The notes under the pieces: generated by a model
Database searches by the model: none
The model's input: only the letters and a program-made list of their open reading frames with translations
Told to the model about the DNA's origin: nothing
Source: Bacteroidales bacterium UBA4788
Lineage (GTDB): Bacteria > Bacteroidota > Bacteroidia > Bacteroidales > VadinHA17
Length of the DNA: 49,811 nucleotides
Reading direction: 5' to 3'
Assembly (NCBI GenBank): GCA_002402965.1
Contig: DHGW01000084.1
Coordinates: 15,455-65,265, forward strand
Position numbers and translations under genes: made by a program
Part shown: positions 17,676 to 25,653 of the stretch, in pieces
Layout: the number at the start of each line of letters is the position of its first letter
Numbering within the stretch: the stretch's first letter is position 1

Positions 17676-17732
17676 CATGGTCCCTGTGATCATCTGACGG
17701 TTATCAGCGGATATCCGCCAGCGGGTTGCAGG

Positions 17733-18581
17733 TCAGTAACCGAACTTGTAGCTCAGCATCTGGTATATCACCCTGGCGGCCATGAAATCAGGAGCCTTGT
17801 TCGTATCCGAAGGGCAGAGCTCAACCACATCAAATCCTGTCACATTTCTTTTACGGAATACCTCGCGGAGGAAGAACATGAGCTCACGGTAGTCCGGACC
17901 GCCCGGTTCAGGCGTACCCGTGGATGGCATTACTGACGGATCAAAGACGTCAATATCCAACGTGATATAGACATTCCCCGATAACTGCCTGAGAGCCTTG
18001 TCATACAGTGTTTTGTCACTGTAGAGTTCATGAGCATAGAATATCCTTTTTTTGTCAACGAAGGGAAGTTCCTCGGCTGCCATGCTGCGTATGCCCACCT
18101 GCACCAGTGGCGCATACTCTTTCGCCCTGGCGGCTGCACAGGCATGGTTCAGATGAGATCCTTCGTAAACCGGTCTCAGGTCAGAATGTGCGTCAAGCTG
18201 CAGGATGGTCAGGTTGGTGAACGCCTCAGCGGCGGCGCGGAAGGCTCCCACACTCACTGTATGGTTTCCTCCAATCACAACCGGGAAGCGGTTCTCCTTG
18301 AATATGCGTGAGACAGTGAGGTAGACGGCTTCGGTGACATCTGCCGGATCATCCCCGCTCTTAACCGGTGCTATCGTATGTATTCCATGCTTATAGGCCT
18401 CGGAATCTGTCTCAATATCATAAAACTCAAGTGCGGGCGAGGCTTCAAGGATTGCCGAGGGTCCCCTGTCAGCTCCCCGGATATAAGTGCTGGTGGCATC
18501 ATAGGGTACCGGCACTATGATGATCTTTGACTCATCATAGCCGTAGACCACCTCGTCGCCGCCGAAGTTGGTGATGGTCAT
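17733..18581 (-). CDS. speB: agmatinase / ureohydrolase family
   Basis: 282 aa. Mn-binding residues of the ureohydrolase fold are in place: GGNH (H107), LDAHSD (D130, H132, D134) and LDIDVFDPS (D209, D211). The GGNHTVS and GTPEPGG variants fit the agmatinase branch better than arginase; the reaction would be agmatine to putrescine plus urea. Guanidinobutyrase or other ureohydrolase activity cannot be excluded by reading. It directly follows DUF5606 with no real gap and ends the nusB cluster. Confidence 0.9.
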   Translation of the reverse strand: MTITNFGGDEVVYGYDESKIIIVPVPYDATSTYIRGADRGPSAILEASPALEFYDIETDSEAYKHGIHTIAPVKSGDDPADVTEAVYLTVSRIFKENRFPVVIGGNHTVSVGAFRAAAEAFTNLTILQLDAHSDLRPVYEGSHLNHACAAARAKEYAPLVQVGIRSMAAEELPFVDKKRIFYAHELYSDKTLYDKALRQLSGNVYITLDIDVFDPSVMPSTGTPEPGGPDYRELMFFLREVFRKRNVTGFDVVELCPSDTNKAPDFMAARVIYQMLSYKFGY

Positions 18582-18582
18582 G

Positions 18583-19143
18583 CTACAGCTTGTCAGCCGG
18601 TTTTGCCTTGCCGCCTTTCGGTGCAGGAGATTTCAGGGGTTTGGCGGCCGGCTTTGATTCTTTTTCAGCTTCTGCCCCTCCGGCGGATTCAGATGGGGTC
18701 ACCGCTGAGGCTTCGGTAGCTGACGCCGTCTCCTCCGTGCTTCCTTCCGGCTTCTCCTCCTCCTTCACGAGAAGATTGAGCTTATGGAGTATATTGTACC
18801 AGTGCAGTACCTTTTTAATATCAGAGGTGTATACCCTGTCACGGTCGTACTCAGGCAGCACCTCTGCAAAGTATTTCTTCAGGTCAGCATCCGGCTGCCT
18901 GTGTGAAAGTGATTCACCGCCTTTCTCCTTCTCGAAGATCAGGTCCATCACCTTGGAGAGAGGTAAATCCTCACCCGTGGTAAAGATGGAGATCTCGTCC
19001 AGGGCGCTCACCTTTGTCGTAGCACCTGCGCTGGTGCGCCTTCCCGTTTCAAGATTCTCAACTATTACTGCATTCTTGCCCTGGGCGATGAATTTGAACA
19101 GGGTGCCTTCACCGGAGATAGCCAGAATATCTTTCAGGTTCAT
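18583..19143 (-). CDS. DUF5606 domain protein
   Basis: 186 aa cytoplasmic protein typical of Bacteroidota. The conserved part is residues 1-130 (MNLKDILAISGEGTLFKF, then an internal HWYNILHKL stretch); the tail from about 133 is a low-complexity Ala/Glu/Pro/Lys segment that is presumably disordered. No known catalytic motif. It lies between the djlA-like gene and speB. Function unknown. Confidence 0.85.
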   Translation of the reverse strand: MNLKDILAISGEGTLFKFIAQGKNAVIVENLETGRRTSAGATTKVSALDEISIFTTGEDLPLSKVMDLIFEKEKGGESLSHRQPDADLKKYFAEVLPEYDRDRVYTSDIKKVLHWYNILHKLNLLVKEEEKPEGSTEETASATEASAVTPSESAGGAEAEKESKPAAKPLKSPAPKGGKAKPADKL

Positions 19144-19187
19144 TTTTTGGAATAATTAATTGTTAGTAATTGTTATATAACTGTTTA

Positions 19188-19925
19188 TCAGACAATATTA
19201 CGTTCTTTCTTGATCTTTTCCCATGCCTGGTTAACTGCCTTGAACTTTTCTTCGGCTGATTTTCTGAAATCATCTCCAAGGTGGCTGACCTTGTCCGGAT
19301 GGTATTTCAATGCCATCTTCCTGTATGCCTTCTTAAGCTCCTCATCAGTCGCCGTGCGCTCCACCTCAAGGACACGGTACGCGGCGTCAGTGGACGGGAT
19401 GAACATGTTACGTATCGACTCATAGTCTGATGCTGAGATGCCCATGTAATCCGCAATTGTTTTAATTACGCTGACTTCTGCGGTCCCGAAATGGTTGTCG
19501 GCAGCGGAAATATTATAAAGGATATGGATGAGCTGCAGCCGCGAAGGGTAATCCATGTTTTGTCTTATCTGGGTGCAGACATCCCGGAGCGGGATGTCCT
19601 GTTTCAGCAGGTCCCTGAGCATCTGCAGTGCCTCCTGGGCCGTACCGGGGCCAAACTGGGAGACGAAAAACCGCTTGACATAATCGAGTTCTGACCTGAG
19701 TATCTTCCCGTCAGCCTTCATCACTGCGGCGATGAGCACGATCAGGCTCATCCCGAAGTCGCCTGCCGTTGTGCGGTATAGCCTGCGATCACTGGTGGGC
19801 TGCTCCCGACTGACAGATGTACCGTCAACAACCGAGCCTAAAAAGAATCCCAGCAGACCTCCTATCGGGCCGCCGAAGACAAAGCCAAGGCCTCCGCCTA
19901 TCCACTTGGCAAACTTACCCATCAC
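19188..19925 (-). CDS. TerB/J-domain co-chaperone, DjlA-like
   Basis: 245 aa. Residues 5-35 form a glycine-rich membrane segment (GGGLGFVFGGPIGGLLGFFLG); residues 50-165 resemble the TerB/DjlA helical domain (VMKADGKILRSELDYVK); residues 180-245 are a J domain with the HPD motif (KYHPDKV). J domains stimulate DnaK ATPase, so this is probably a membrane-anchored co-chaperone. Its ATG overlaps the coaE stop codon (ATGA), which indicates translational coupling; a second Met follows at once. Confidence 0.9.
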   Translation of the reverse strand: MMGKFAKWIGGGLGFVFGGPIGGLLGFFLGSVVDGTSVSREQPTSDRRLYRTTAGDFGMSLIVLIAAVMKADGKILRSELDYVKRFFVSQFGPGTAQEALQMLRDLLKQDIPLRDVCTQIRQNMDYPSRLQLIHILYNISAADNHFGTAEVSVIKTIADYMGISASDYESIRNMFIPSTDAAYRVLEVERTATDEELKKAYRKMALKYHPDKVSHLGDDFRKSAEEKFKAVNQAWEKIKKERNIV

Positions 19926-20521
19926 TTATCCTTTCCTGAAAGACGGAGCATATCTTCGTGGATCTTCAGAATCTCCGGAATTATCATCTCGTTGTCAGAA
20001 TTATTGATTACATAATACGATTGCTCCTCCCTCTCCTCATCCTCAAGCTGGTTATTTATCCTGCCTATCACCTCCTCGCGGCTGAGGTCATTGCGTCCCA
20101 TCACCCTGGCTATGCGCTCCTCAACTGGTGCGGAGATGGTCACCACCCTGTCCAGAAGAGTATCTGCCCCGGCTTCAAACAGTATGGCTGATTCCATGAT
20201 TACATATGGTGCCACCTCCTCTGAGGCCCACTCATCAAAACGCCTGAGAACGGACGGATGCACAGCTGCATTTACCCTCCTGAGAAGGTCAGGCCGGTTG
20301 AAGATCAGGCGCGCGAGCTCCTTCCTGTCAAGAGACCCGGAGATGTAGAGATCATTCCCGGTGATCAGTTTGAGCTCGGTGCGAATGTCCTGGTCATTCT
20401 GCATGAGCTCCCTGGCAACCGTATCAGCAACAAATACAGGTATCCCCAGAACCTTGAAGATCCTGCAGACGGTTGTTTTTCCGCTGCCTATTCCGCCGGT
20501 GACTCCAAGCCTCTTTCCCAT
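19922..20521 (-). CDS. coaE: dephospho-CoA kinase
   Basis: 199 aa. Last step of CoA synthesis: ATP-dependent phosphorylation of dephospho-CoA. P-loop GGIGSGKT (9-16), followed by the family patterns FVADTVARELM and AAVHPSVLRRF. Normal length. It starts 11 nt after the end of ybbR-like and shares an ATGA overlap with the J-domain gene. coaBC lies elsewhere in this window (41028-42239). Confidence 0.96.
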   Translation of the reverse strand: MGKRLGVTGGIGSGKTTVCRIFKVLGIPVFVADTVARELMQNDQDIRTELKLITGNDLYISGSLDRKELARLIFNRPDLLRRVNAAVHPSVLRRFDEWASEEVAPYVIMESAILFEAGADTLLDRVVTISAPVEERIARVMGRNDLSREEVIGRINNQLEDEEREEQSYYVINNSDNEMIIPEILKIHEDMLRLSGKDK

Positions 20522-20532
20522 TGATGATCTGA

Positions 20533-21264
20533 TTATTCTGTCGTCTGTTTCAGACCGAAAAATGATGTTGTCTTGCCCGTTATGGTCACTTCCACCGTCA
20601 CCCTTTTCTGGAGTGTCTGAAGATAGTCAGGGCATGCAATAGGTATTTTCGACTTGAAATTCTCATTCATCCGTTTGAATGTTCTGTGCTTCGTCGGTAT
20701 ACCGGACAGAGTATCAAGTATATGCTGGGGGCCTGTGACTGTAATACTGTCAGGATTAGTCACTATTATGACTTTTTTTCCCTCTTCCAGCTCCAGCCGG
20801 AGATCTGGTATTACCGGCAACCTCCTAGTTACCAGTTTGTCATACCCAAAGAAAAGGGTATCGGGATGAATAGCCAGGATATCAAAATCAGCATGCAGCT
20901 GTTTTGAAAATCCGCTGATGAGACCGGATGAGACAAGGTAGTACCGCGGCAGGGTACCAGGTATTCTGCGCGGCGTGATTTTCGAAAAGTCGATCACCAC
21001 CGGAGCCCTGCTGCCCGAGAGTTTAACCTTCAGTATGGAATAACCCGGCCCCCGCAGGTCCATCTCCAGCTTTTCAGGCAGGTCACCAGTAACGATGCGG
21101 TCCTTCGGAGGATTGATATACCTCACCGGGTAATTTATGGTTCCCTGCAGCTCCTTGCTGAGCTCATTCAGATACCAGAACACAAACGAAAGGAGCAGAA
21201 AAAAGGCAAAAACAGGCAGCTCCCTGTTCAGGAATTTTTCTGATCTTTTTCGCTTGTCGGTCAT
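20533..21264 (-). CDS. YbbR-like membrane-anchored protein
   Basis: 243 aa. One N-terminal transmembrane helix (about 14-32, LPVFAFFLLLSFVFWYL) and an extracytoplasmic part with YbbR-type beta-rich repeats (VRYINPPKDR; VIPDLRLELEEGKKVIIV; PDSITVTGP). In Firmicutes YbbR (CdaR) regulates the diadenylate cyclase CdaA; no cdaA is adjacent here, so that role is not shown. It sits between yajC and coaE, an arrangement common in Bacteroidota. Confidence 0.85.
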   Translation of the reverse strand: MTDKRKRSEKFLNRELPVFAFFLLLSFVFWYLNELSKELQGTINYPVRYINPPKDRIVTGDLPEKLEMDLRGPGYSILKVKLSGSRAPVVIDFSKITPRRIPGTLPRYYLVSSGLISGFSKQLHADFDILAIHPDTLFFGYDKLVTRRLPVIPDLRLELEEGKKVIIVTNPDSITVTGPQHILDTLSGIPTKHRTFKRMNENFKSKIPIACPDYLQTLQKRVTVEVTITGKTTSFFGLKQTTE

Positions 21265-21289
21265 AATTTTTATCTGTCAGCTCCTGGAT

Positions 21290-21616
21290 TTATTGTTTCA
21301 CGGAGAGGTCCGACGGATCCTTGAGGAGGGCGTTCTTGTCAACCCTGATCCTGACGTCGTTTGCTATCTCGACTGTGACTATGTTGTCAGTAACCTCCAC
21401 AACCTTGCCATAGATACCTCCGGTGGTAATCACCTTGTCTCCCTTGCCAATGGAACTCCGGTAGTTTGACAATTCCTTCTGCTTCTTCATCTGGGGCCTG
21501 ATCATGAAAAACCAAAAGACCACGAATACCAGGACCAGCGGGAGCAGTCCGGTGATTAGGTTGGGGCTTCCCTGGGCCGGTGCGGCCTGTAAATAAATCG
21601 ATGCGAATGTTGTCAT
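21290..21616 (-). CDS. yajC: YajC, Sec translocon accessory subunit
   Basis: 108 aa. A single transmembrane helix (about 18-40, NLITGLLPLVLVFVVFWFFM) is followed by the conserved RPQMKKQKE and then GDKVITTGGIYGKVVEV. Associates with SecDF and supports protein export. Upstream on the minus strand, in the gap after DUF1573, a six-bp hairpin (21674-21692) lacks a T tract and is not a convincing terminator. Confidence 0.95.
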   Translation of the reverse strand: MTTFASIYLQAAPAQGSPNLITGLLPLVLVFVVFWFFMIRPQMKKQKELSNYRSSIGKGDKVITTGGIYGKVVEVTDNIVTVEIANDVRIRVDKNALLKDPSDLSVKQ

Positions 21617-21704
21617 GTGTGTTGTTTGTGTTTATTTATTGAAATTTATATATACTCCGTTCTCTGCTGTTTCCTCCTGCTTTCCTCAGGAGTCCGTTGA
21701 GTGA

Positions 21705-22142
21705 TTAACTGCCGTTTTTCATTACATCGGCAATAATACGCAAAATAACTAAATTATTCTCTGCATTTGACTGAACTACAACAGTTTTTGTCTGCAGCCC
21801 TTCCCTGCCCGATGTATCGAAGATAACTTCCATGGTGCCTGTTCCTCCGGAAGGTACCGGTTTCTTGTCATATTTGGGCACAGTGCAGCCACAGCTGGCC
21901 GAGGCTGAAGTGATTACCAGATCAGCATCACCGGTGTTCGTATAGGTGAATATGCATCCCACCTTCTCTCCTGCCTTCACCTTTCCGAAGTCATGCTCCG
22001 GTGTTTTGAAGGTCAGCATCGCCGTGCCCGTGGTATCCGATGGCAAGTTTTTCGAGGGTCCTGCCTGACTTCGTCCGCATGAACCTGCAAGCAACGCTGC
22101 TGCAATCAGGCCGGTCATCAGATATGTGATCACTTTTTCCAT
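21705..22142 (-). CDS. DUF1573 lipoprotein
   Basis: 145 aa. Lipoprotein signal peptide with lipobox LLAGSC (Cys about 23). The mature part is a DUF1573 immunoglobulin-like domain (EHDFGKVKAGEKVGCIFTYT, CGCTVPKYDKKPV, GMEV-like strand). Such domains are frequent in Bacteroidota envelopes; function unknown. It lies between nusB and yajC, as in many relatives. Confidence 0.9.
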   Translation of the reverse strand: MEKVITYLMTGLIAAALLAGSCGRSQAGPSKNLPSDTTGTAMLTFKTPEHDFGKVKAGEKVGCIFTYTNTGDADLVITSASASCGCTVPKYDKKPVPSGGTGTMEVIFDTSGREGLQTKTVVVQSNAENNLVILRIIADVMKNGS

Positions 22143-22182
22143 TGTGACTCAGTATATATTTTCCACATTGTGTCCGATTCGA

Positions 22183-23202
22183 TTACTCTCCTATCAGTCC
22201 CCTTCCCGATTTGGTAAAGCCTCCGCTGGCCCTCATTTCCCTGACGATCTTGTCAAGAATTCCGTTCACAAAAGTACTGCTTTTGGCTGTGCAATACTCT
22301 TTTGCTATTTCAATATATTCATTTAAAGTGACCTTTACCGGCACTTCCGGAAATTCAACCAGCTCAGCTATTGCCAGTTGCATCACAAGCTTATCCATCA
22401 GTGCTATCCTTTCAACCTCCCAGTTGGTGGTATGAGCGTCAATCAGTGCACTGTTTTTTTCGCTGTTGAGAATCGACTTTCTAAGCAGCACCCTGACGAA
22501 CTGTTCATCGTCGTCATTGGTAAAAAGCGGCGGCATTGGAATGGCCCGGCCATCGTCATGCTCCCTGAACTTGGTAATCGCATTGCGAATCATGCCAGTC
22601 ACGAACGGGAGATCGTCATTCCAGTAAACCGACTGTTCCTCAAGGCTGACAGCCAGCTCCTCCGAGGCCGGGAAGAGCTTTGTAACGAGATCTCTTACAA
22701 AGCGCTGGTCAGCACGGTAACTGCTGTCTTCGGACTTCATATAGTCGATATATGTCTCCCATCGTATCATCTCGCTGAAGACAATCCTCACCACCTCGGG
22801 ATGATCAGACCAGGATAGACCCTGTGTCGAGAGCCAGCGATTAAGGGCTTTCATGTTGTTCAGCTTGTCTTTTCGCGTCCAGAGAGCAGATGCTGGCTGG
22901 GTGTAGATTCGCAGGGCCTCATTGTTTCTTAACTGGGCAATTACCCTGTTCTCCGCGAAGCGTGTGTTGGGATTGAGATCCTCAGGACCGGGAATCCTCT
23001 TCATGCCGGACAGCGTCACCTTTTCACGCGCCAGATCGGAAAGGGAGATGAGCAGAAGAAGGAGATAATGGTAGAGGTCGTAACTCTTCCTGATGCTTAA
23101 CATCAGTTCCTGCTCCGCTGTGTCAAGGTCATCAAGCTCCTTCCTGTTGCAGGCATACAGCACGGCAAGCGCTTTTATCCTGAGTTGTCTTCTGCTTATC
23201 AT
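22183..23202 (-). CDS. nusB: NusB transcription antitermination factor (long form)
   Basis: 339 aa, about twice the E. coli length, as usual in Bacteroidota. The N-terminal helix RRQLRIKALAVLYA and the C-terminal NusB core (IALMDKLVMQLAIAEL, VTLNEYIEIAKEYCTAKSSTFVNGILDKI) are clear; the middle region is lineage-specific. Binds boxA RNA with NusE in rRNA antitermination. First gene of the minus-strand cluster, driven by the promoter at 23227-23256. Confidence 0.95.
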   Translation of the reverse strand: MISRRQLRIKALAVLYACNRKELDDLDTAEQELMLSIRKSYDLYHYLLLLLISLSDLAREKVTLSGMKRIPGPEDLNPNTRFAENRVIAQLRNNEALRIYTQPASALWTRKDKLNNMKALNRWLSTQGLSWSDHPEVVRIVFSEMIRWETYIDYMKSEDSSYRADQRFVRDLVTKLFPASEELAVSLEEQSVYWNDDLPFVTGMIRNAITKFREHDDGRAIPMPPLFTNDDDEQFVRVLLRKSILNSEKNSALIDAHTTNWEVERIALMDKLVMQLAIAELVEFPEVPVKVTLNEYIEIAKEYCTAKSSTFVNGILDKIVREMRASGGFTKSGRGLIGE

Positions 23203-23226
23203 TTAAAGAACACGTTTTTCAGGCAG

Positions 23227-23256
23227 CAAAGATAGAAAAATCAACAACGAATGAAA
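23227..23256 (-). promoter_or_regulatory. promoter of the nusB cluster
   Basis: On the minus strand, TATCTTTG (23227-23234) is a perfect TAnnTTTG -7 box, with TTTC (23253-23256) 18 nt upstream as a near-consensus -33 element. It lies 24 nt before the nusB start. Confidence 0.7.
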
Positions 23257-23295
23257 TGATACAGCCAAAAAAGTAGTGCAATTTGAATGCTACAT

Positions 23296-23325
23296 TTTGA
23301 GATGAAAAAATAATTGTTACATTTG
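23296..23325 (+). promoter_or_regulatory. promoter of the DUF3276 gene
   Basis: TTTG (23296-23299), 18 nt, TACATTTG (23318-23325): both elements of the Bacteroidota housekeeping promoter are perfect. It is divergent from the nusB promoter in the same spacer. Confidence 0.8.
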
Positions 23326-23365
23326 AGCATGCTAACCGTTTGAAACCCTAAAACATTCGCTACTG

Positions 23366-23752
23366 ATGGAAGACGAGAAAGGAAGAATTGAAGGCCAGAA
23401 TGAGAGAAGTGAGAAGGAGGAGGTATTTACAAAAATTGTCAGGGCAGGGAAAAGAACATACTTTTTTGACGTGAAGTCAACACGTCATGAGGATCTCTAC
23501 CTGACAATCACCGAGAGCAAAAAGAGGCTTGGGAAAGAGGGGAAGATGTTTTACGAGAAACATAAGATCTTTCTTTACAAGGAGGATTTTGAAAAGTTCA
23601 CCGAAGGCCTTCGTGAGGCAGTTGAATTTGCCGGCAACGGTGAGGTGGTCCGTTCTGTTTCCGCAAGCGTTGACGAACCTGAAGAAGCTGTCACCGAAGT
23701 TCCGGCTGCCGAATTCTCCGACGTTGATTTTGATGAACTGGGTACAAGGTGA
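23366..23752 (+). CDS. DUF3276 / PUR-family nucleic-acid-binding protein
   Basis: 128 aa. The core (about 18-85: EEVFTKIVRAGKRTYFFDVK, then LYLTITESKKR) is the bacterial PUR-alpha-like fold that binds single-stranded nucleic acid. The C-terminal tail is acidic (EEAVTEVPAAEFSDVDFDEL). The target in Bacteroidota is unknown. Good promoter 40 nt upstream; the DUF456 gene follows by 36 nt. Confidence 0.9.
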   Translation: MEDEKGRIEGQNERSEKEEVFTKIVRAGKRTYFFDVKSTRHEDLYLTITESKKRLGKEGKMFYEKHKIFLYKEDFEKFTEGLREAVEFAGNGEVVRSVSASVDEPEEAVTEVPAAEFSDVDFDELGTR

Positions 23753-23788
23753 TGGTGCCCGGCCTGGTTTACTGAAATAGCACTGCAG

Positions 23789-24265
23789 ATGGACTATATA
23801 CTTCTGGCTGTTGCCATTGTTCTGATGATACTTGGCATAGCAGGATGCCTGCTGCCGATCCTGCCGGGACCTCCGCTCACCTACCTGGGTCTTGTGGCAC
23901 TTCACTTCACCCGGTTCGCAGACATAAGTAAAAACCTCTTTATCATTCTGGGTATTGTGGCTGTGGTTGTCACGGTGATAGACTATGTGGTGCCCATATG
24001 GGGCACCCGCCAGTTCGGCGGATCAAAGTACGGGATGAGAGGCGCCACGGTGGGACTGATAATCGGGCTCTTCCTGGGGCCGCTGGGACTTATCATCGGG
24101 CCGTTCATCGGTGCCGTAGTGGGTGAACTGATCTTCAAGGATGACATCAGATATGCCCTGAAGGCCGGCTTCGGCAGCCTGCTGGGATTCCTGACAGGTG
24201 TCGGGCTGAAACTGTTCGCAGCACTCCTGATGACCTTTTATTTCATCAAAGCACTGATAGTGTAG
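23789..24265 (+). CDS. DUF456 membrane protein
   Basis: 158 aa, almost entirely hydrophobic, with about four to five membrane segments. Glycine-rich conserved stretches LPGPPLTYLGL and GLFLGPLGLIIGPFIGAVVGEL mark DUF456. Function unknown. Possibly cotranscribed with DUF3276. Downstream lies a repeat-rich spacer shared with the convergent argF gene. Confidence 0.9.
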   Translation: MDYILLAVAIVLMILGIAGCLLPILPGPPLTYLGLVALHFTRFADISKNLFIILGIVAVVVTVIDYVVPIWGTRQFGGSKYGMRGATVGLIIGLFLGPLGLIIGPFIGAVVGELIFKDDIRYALKAGFGSLLGFLTGVGLKLFAALLMTFYFIKALIV

Positions 24266-24279
24266 ATTGGCGAAGTGCG

Positions 24280-24300
24280 ATTTGCAATTTGCAATTTGCA
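24280..24300 (+). repeat. three perfect ATTTGCA heptamers
   Basis: ATTTGCA three times head to tail, 15 nt after the DUF456 stop codon. The period of 7 bp is the same as in the AGGCARY arrays, although the unit sequence is different. Confidence 0.85.
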
Positions 24301-24357
24301 TATGTGGATTGATGCCCATACTTACCGGACCGGAAGATCGCATGACCGCATAATTAC

Positions 24358-24456
24358 CTGACCTTCAGACCTCAGACTGAGGCTTCTCAGCAGAAGCCGA
24401 AATCCCGGTGCCCGAAGGGTGTCGGGACCTCAGACCTCACGCCTGCCTGCCTGCTG
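24358..24456 (-). repeat. GACCTCA-type short tandem repeats downstream of argF
   Basis: An 18-bp word, GACCTTCAGACCTCAGAC (24360-24377), recurs exactly in the spacer near 30640. Two GACCTCA heptamers (near 24426) and then GCCTGCCTGCCTGC follow and end about 10 nt from the argF stop codon. Between them, CTTCTCAGCAGAAG and a GGTGCCCGAAGGGTGTC segment could form small hairpins. Confidence 0.7.
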
Positions 24457-24464
24457 CATATTCC

Positions 24465-25466
24465 CTAACTTCCCAGCGTGGCCACCATTACAGCCTTGAT
24501 CGTATGCATGCGGTTCTCTGCCTCATCAAATACGATTGAATGGGGGGATTCAAACACCTCCTCAGTCACCTCCATGCCATCAAGCCCGTATTTTTTATAA
24601 ATCTCTTCACCCATTTTTGTCTCCCTGTTGTGGAATGCCGGAAGGCAATGCAGGAATTTGACACCCGGGTTGCCGGTCAGTTTAATAACCTCTGCATTTA
24701 CCTGGTAGGGTTTCAGTAGCCTGATCCTCTCCTCCCATACCGAATCGGGCTCTCCCATCGATACCCATACGTCGGTATAAAGGAAATCGACACCCTTAAC
24801 TGCCATGGCCACATCCTCCGTCAGGGTGATCTTTGCACCTGTAGTGGCGGCTATCTCACGGCACTTCTTTACCAGGTCATCTGCCGGCTGACATGCCTTC
24901 GGGGCAGCAGCACGGAAATCCATCCCCATCTTGGCTGCTCCCACCATGAGCGAATTACCCATGTTGTTGCGCGCATCTCCAAGGTAGCAGAAGCTGATCT
25001 TGCTGATCGGCTTGTCGGAATGCTCAATCATGGTCATGAAATCGGCCAGGATCTGCGTCGGATGAAACTCATTGGTCAGGCCGTTCCATACAGGAACTCC
25101 TGAATATGCCGCCAGTTCTTCAACAATATCCTGTCCGTAACCGCGGTACTCGATTCCATCATACATGCGCCCGAGAACCCTGGCGGTATCTTTCATCGAC
25201 TCCTTATGGCCAATCTGTGACCCGGAGGGACCGAGGTATGTGACGTGGGCGCCCTGATCAAGGGCTGCCACCTCGAAGGCGCACCTGGTACGCGTCGAGC
25301 TTTTCTCAAATATCAGGGCGATGTTCTTGCCCTTCAGCCTCTGCTGTTCTGTTCCGGCATATTTTGCCTTCTTGAGATCGAAAGACAGATTCAGGAGGAA
25401 CCTGATCTCCTCCGGTGTGAAGTCGAGAAGTTTCAGGAAACTGCGGTTGCGTAGATTGTAAGCCAT
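24465..25466 (-). CDS. argF: ornithine carbamoyltransferase
   Basis: 333 aa. Carbamoyl-phosphate site SSTRTR (56-61), HPTQ loop (EFHPTQILADF), and HCLPAFH near the C-terminus with the ornithine-binding Cys. The stretch VSMGEPDSVWEERIRLLKPYQV resembles both anabolic and catabolic enzymes of the ArcB/ArgF type. The upstream gene encodes carbamate kinase, which favours the catabolic direction (citrulline to ornithine and carbamoyl phosphate), so arcB is an alternative name. No arginine deiminase gene is in the window. The leader carries a repeated hairpin element (25486-25559). Confidence 0.93.
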   Translation of the reverse strand: MAYNLRNRSFLKLLDFTPEEIRFLLNLSFDLKKAKYAGTEQQRLKGKNIALIFEKSSTRTRCAFEVAALDQGAHVTYLGPSGSQIGHKESMKDTARVLGRMYDGIEYRGYGQDIVEELAAYSGVPVWNGLTNEFHPTQILADFMTMIEHSDKPISKISFCYLGDARNNMGNSLMVGAAKMGMDFRAAAPKACQPADDLVKKCREIAATTGAKITLTEDVAMAVKGVDFLYTDVWVSMGEPDSVWEERIRLLKPYQVNAEVIKLTGNPGVKFLHCLPAFHNRETKMGEEIYKKYGLDGMEVTEEVFESPHSIVFDEAENRMHTIKAVMVATLGS

Positions 25467-25485
25467 TGTATTTCTGGTTTTCGGG

Positions 25486-25559
25486 TTTTACAATTCTTGA
25501 TCCCCTACGGGGAACATGATGTTATAATTCGTTATTCTACAATTCTTTATCCCCTACGG
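25486..25559 (-). repeat. composite repeat, two GTAG hairpin units 49 nt apart, upstream of argF
   Basis: Two copies of a unit of about 25 bp (plus-strand core TACAATTCTTTATCCCCTAC with one mismatch in the first) begin at 25489 and 25538, 49 nt apart. The first ends in a perfect hairpin TCCCC-TAC-GGGGA. On the argF-sense strand each unit reads GTAGGGGAT..AAGAATTGTA. The proximal unit ends 20 nt before the argF ATG, so it would lie in its leader. Confidence 0.8.
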
Positions 25560-25653
25560 CCAGTCTTCAGCCCCCAGTCTGCAGTCTTCAGTCACTAAAA
25601 ACTGCCGACTGCCGACTGAATACTGCAGACTGATTTTGACTGCTGACTGCCTA
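25560..25653 (-). repeat. heptamer array downstream of arcC (CAGTCGG / CTGAAGA types)
   Basis: Read in the arcC direction, the TAG stop codon continues as TAGGCAGTCAGCAGTC, then CAGTCGG-CAGTCGG, then TTTTTAGTG and CTGAAGA/CTGCAGA/CTGGGGG units. The period is 7 bp throughout. It abuts the hairpin element of the argF leader. Confidence 0.8.

Noticed and set aside
17707..17718. 12-bp palindrome GCGGATATCCGC between mazG and speB as a terminator
   Set aside because: No loop of suitable size and no T tract on either side.
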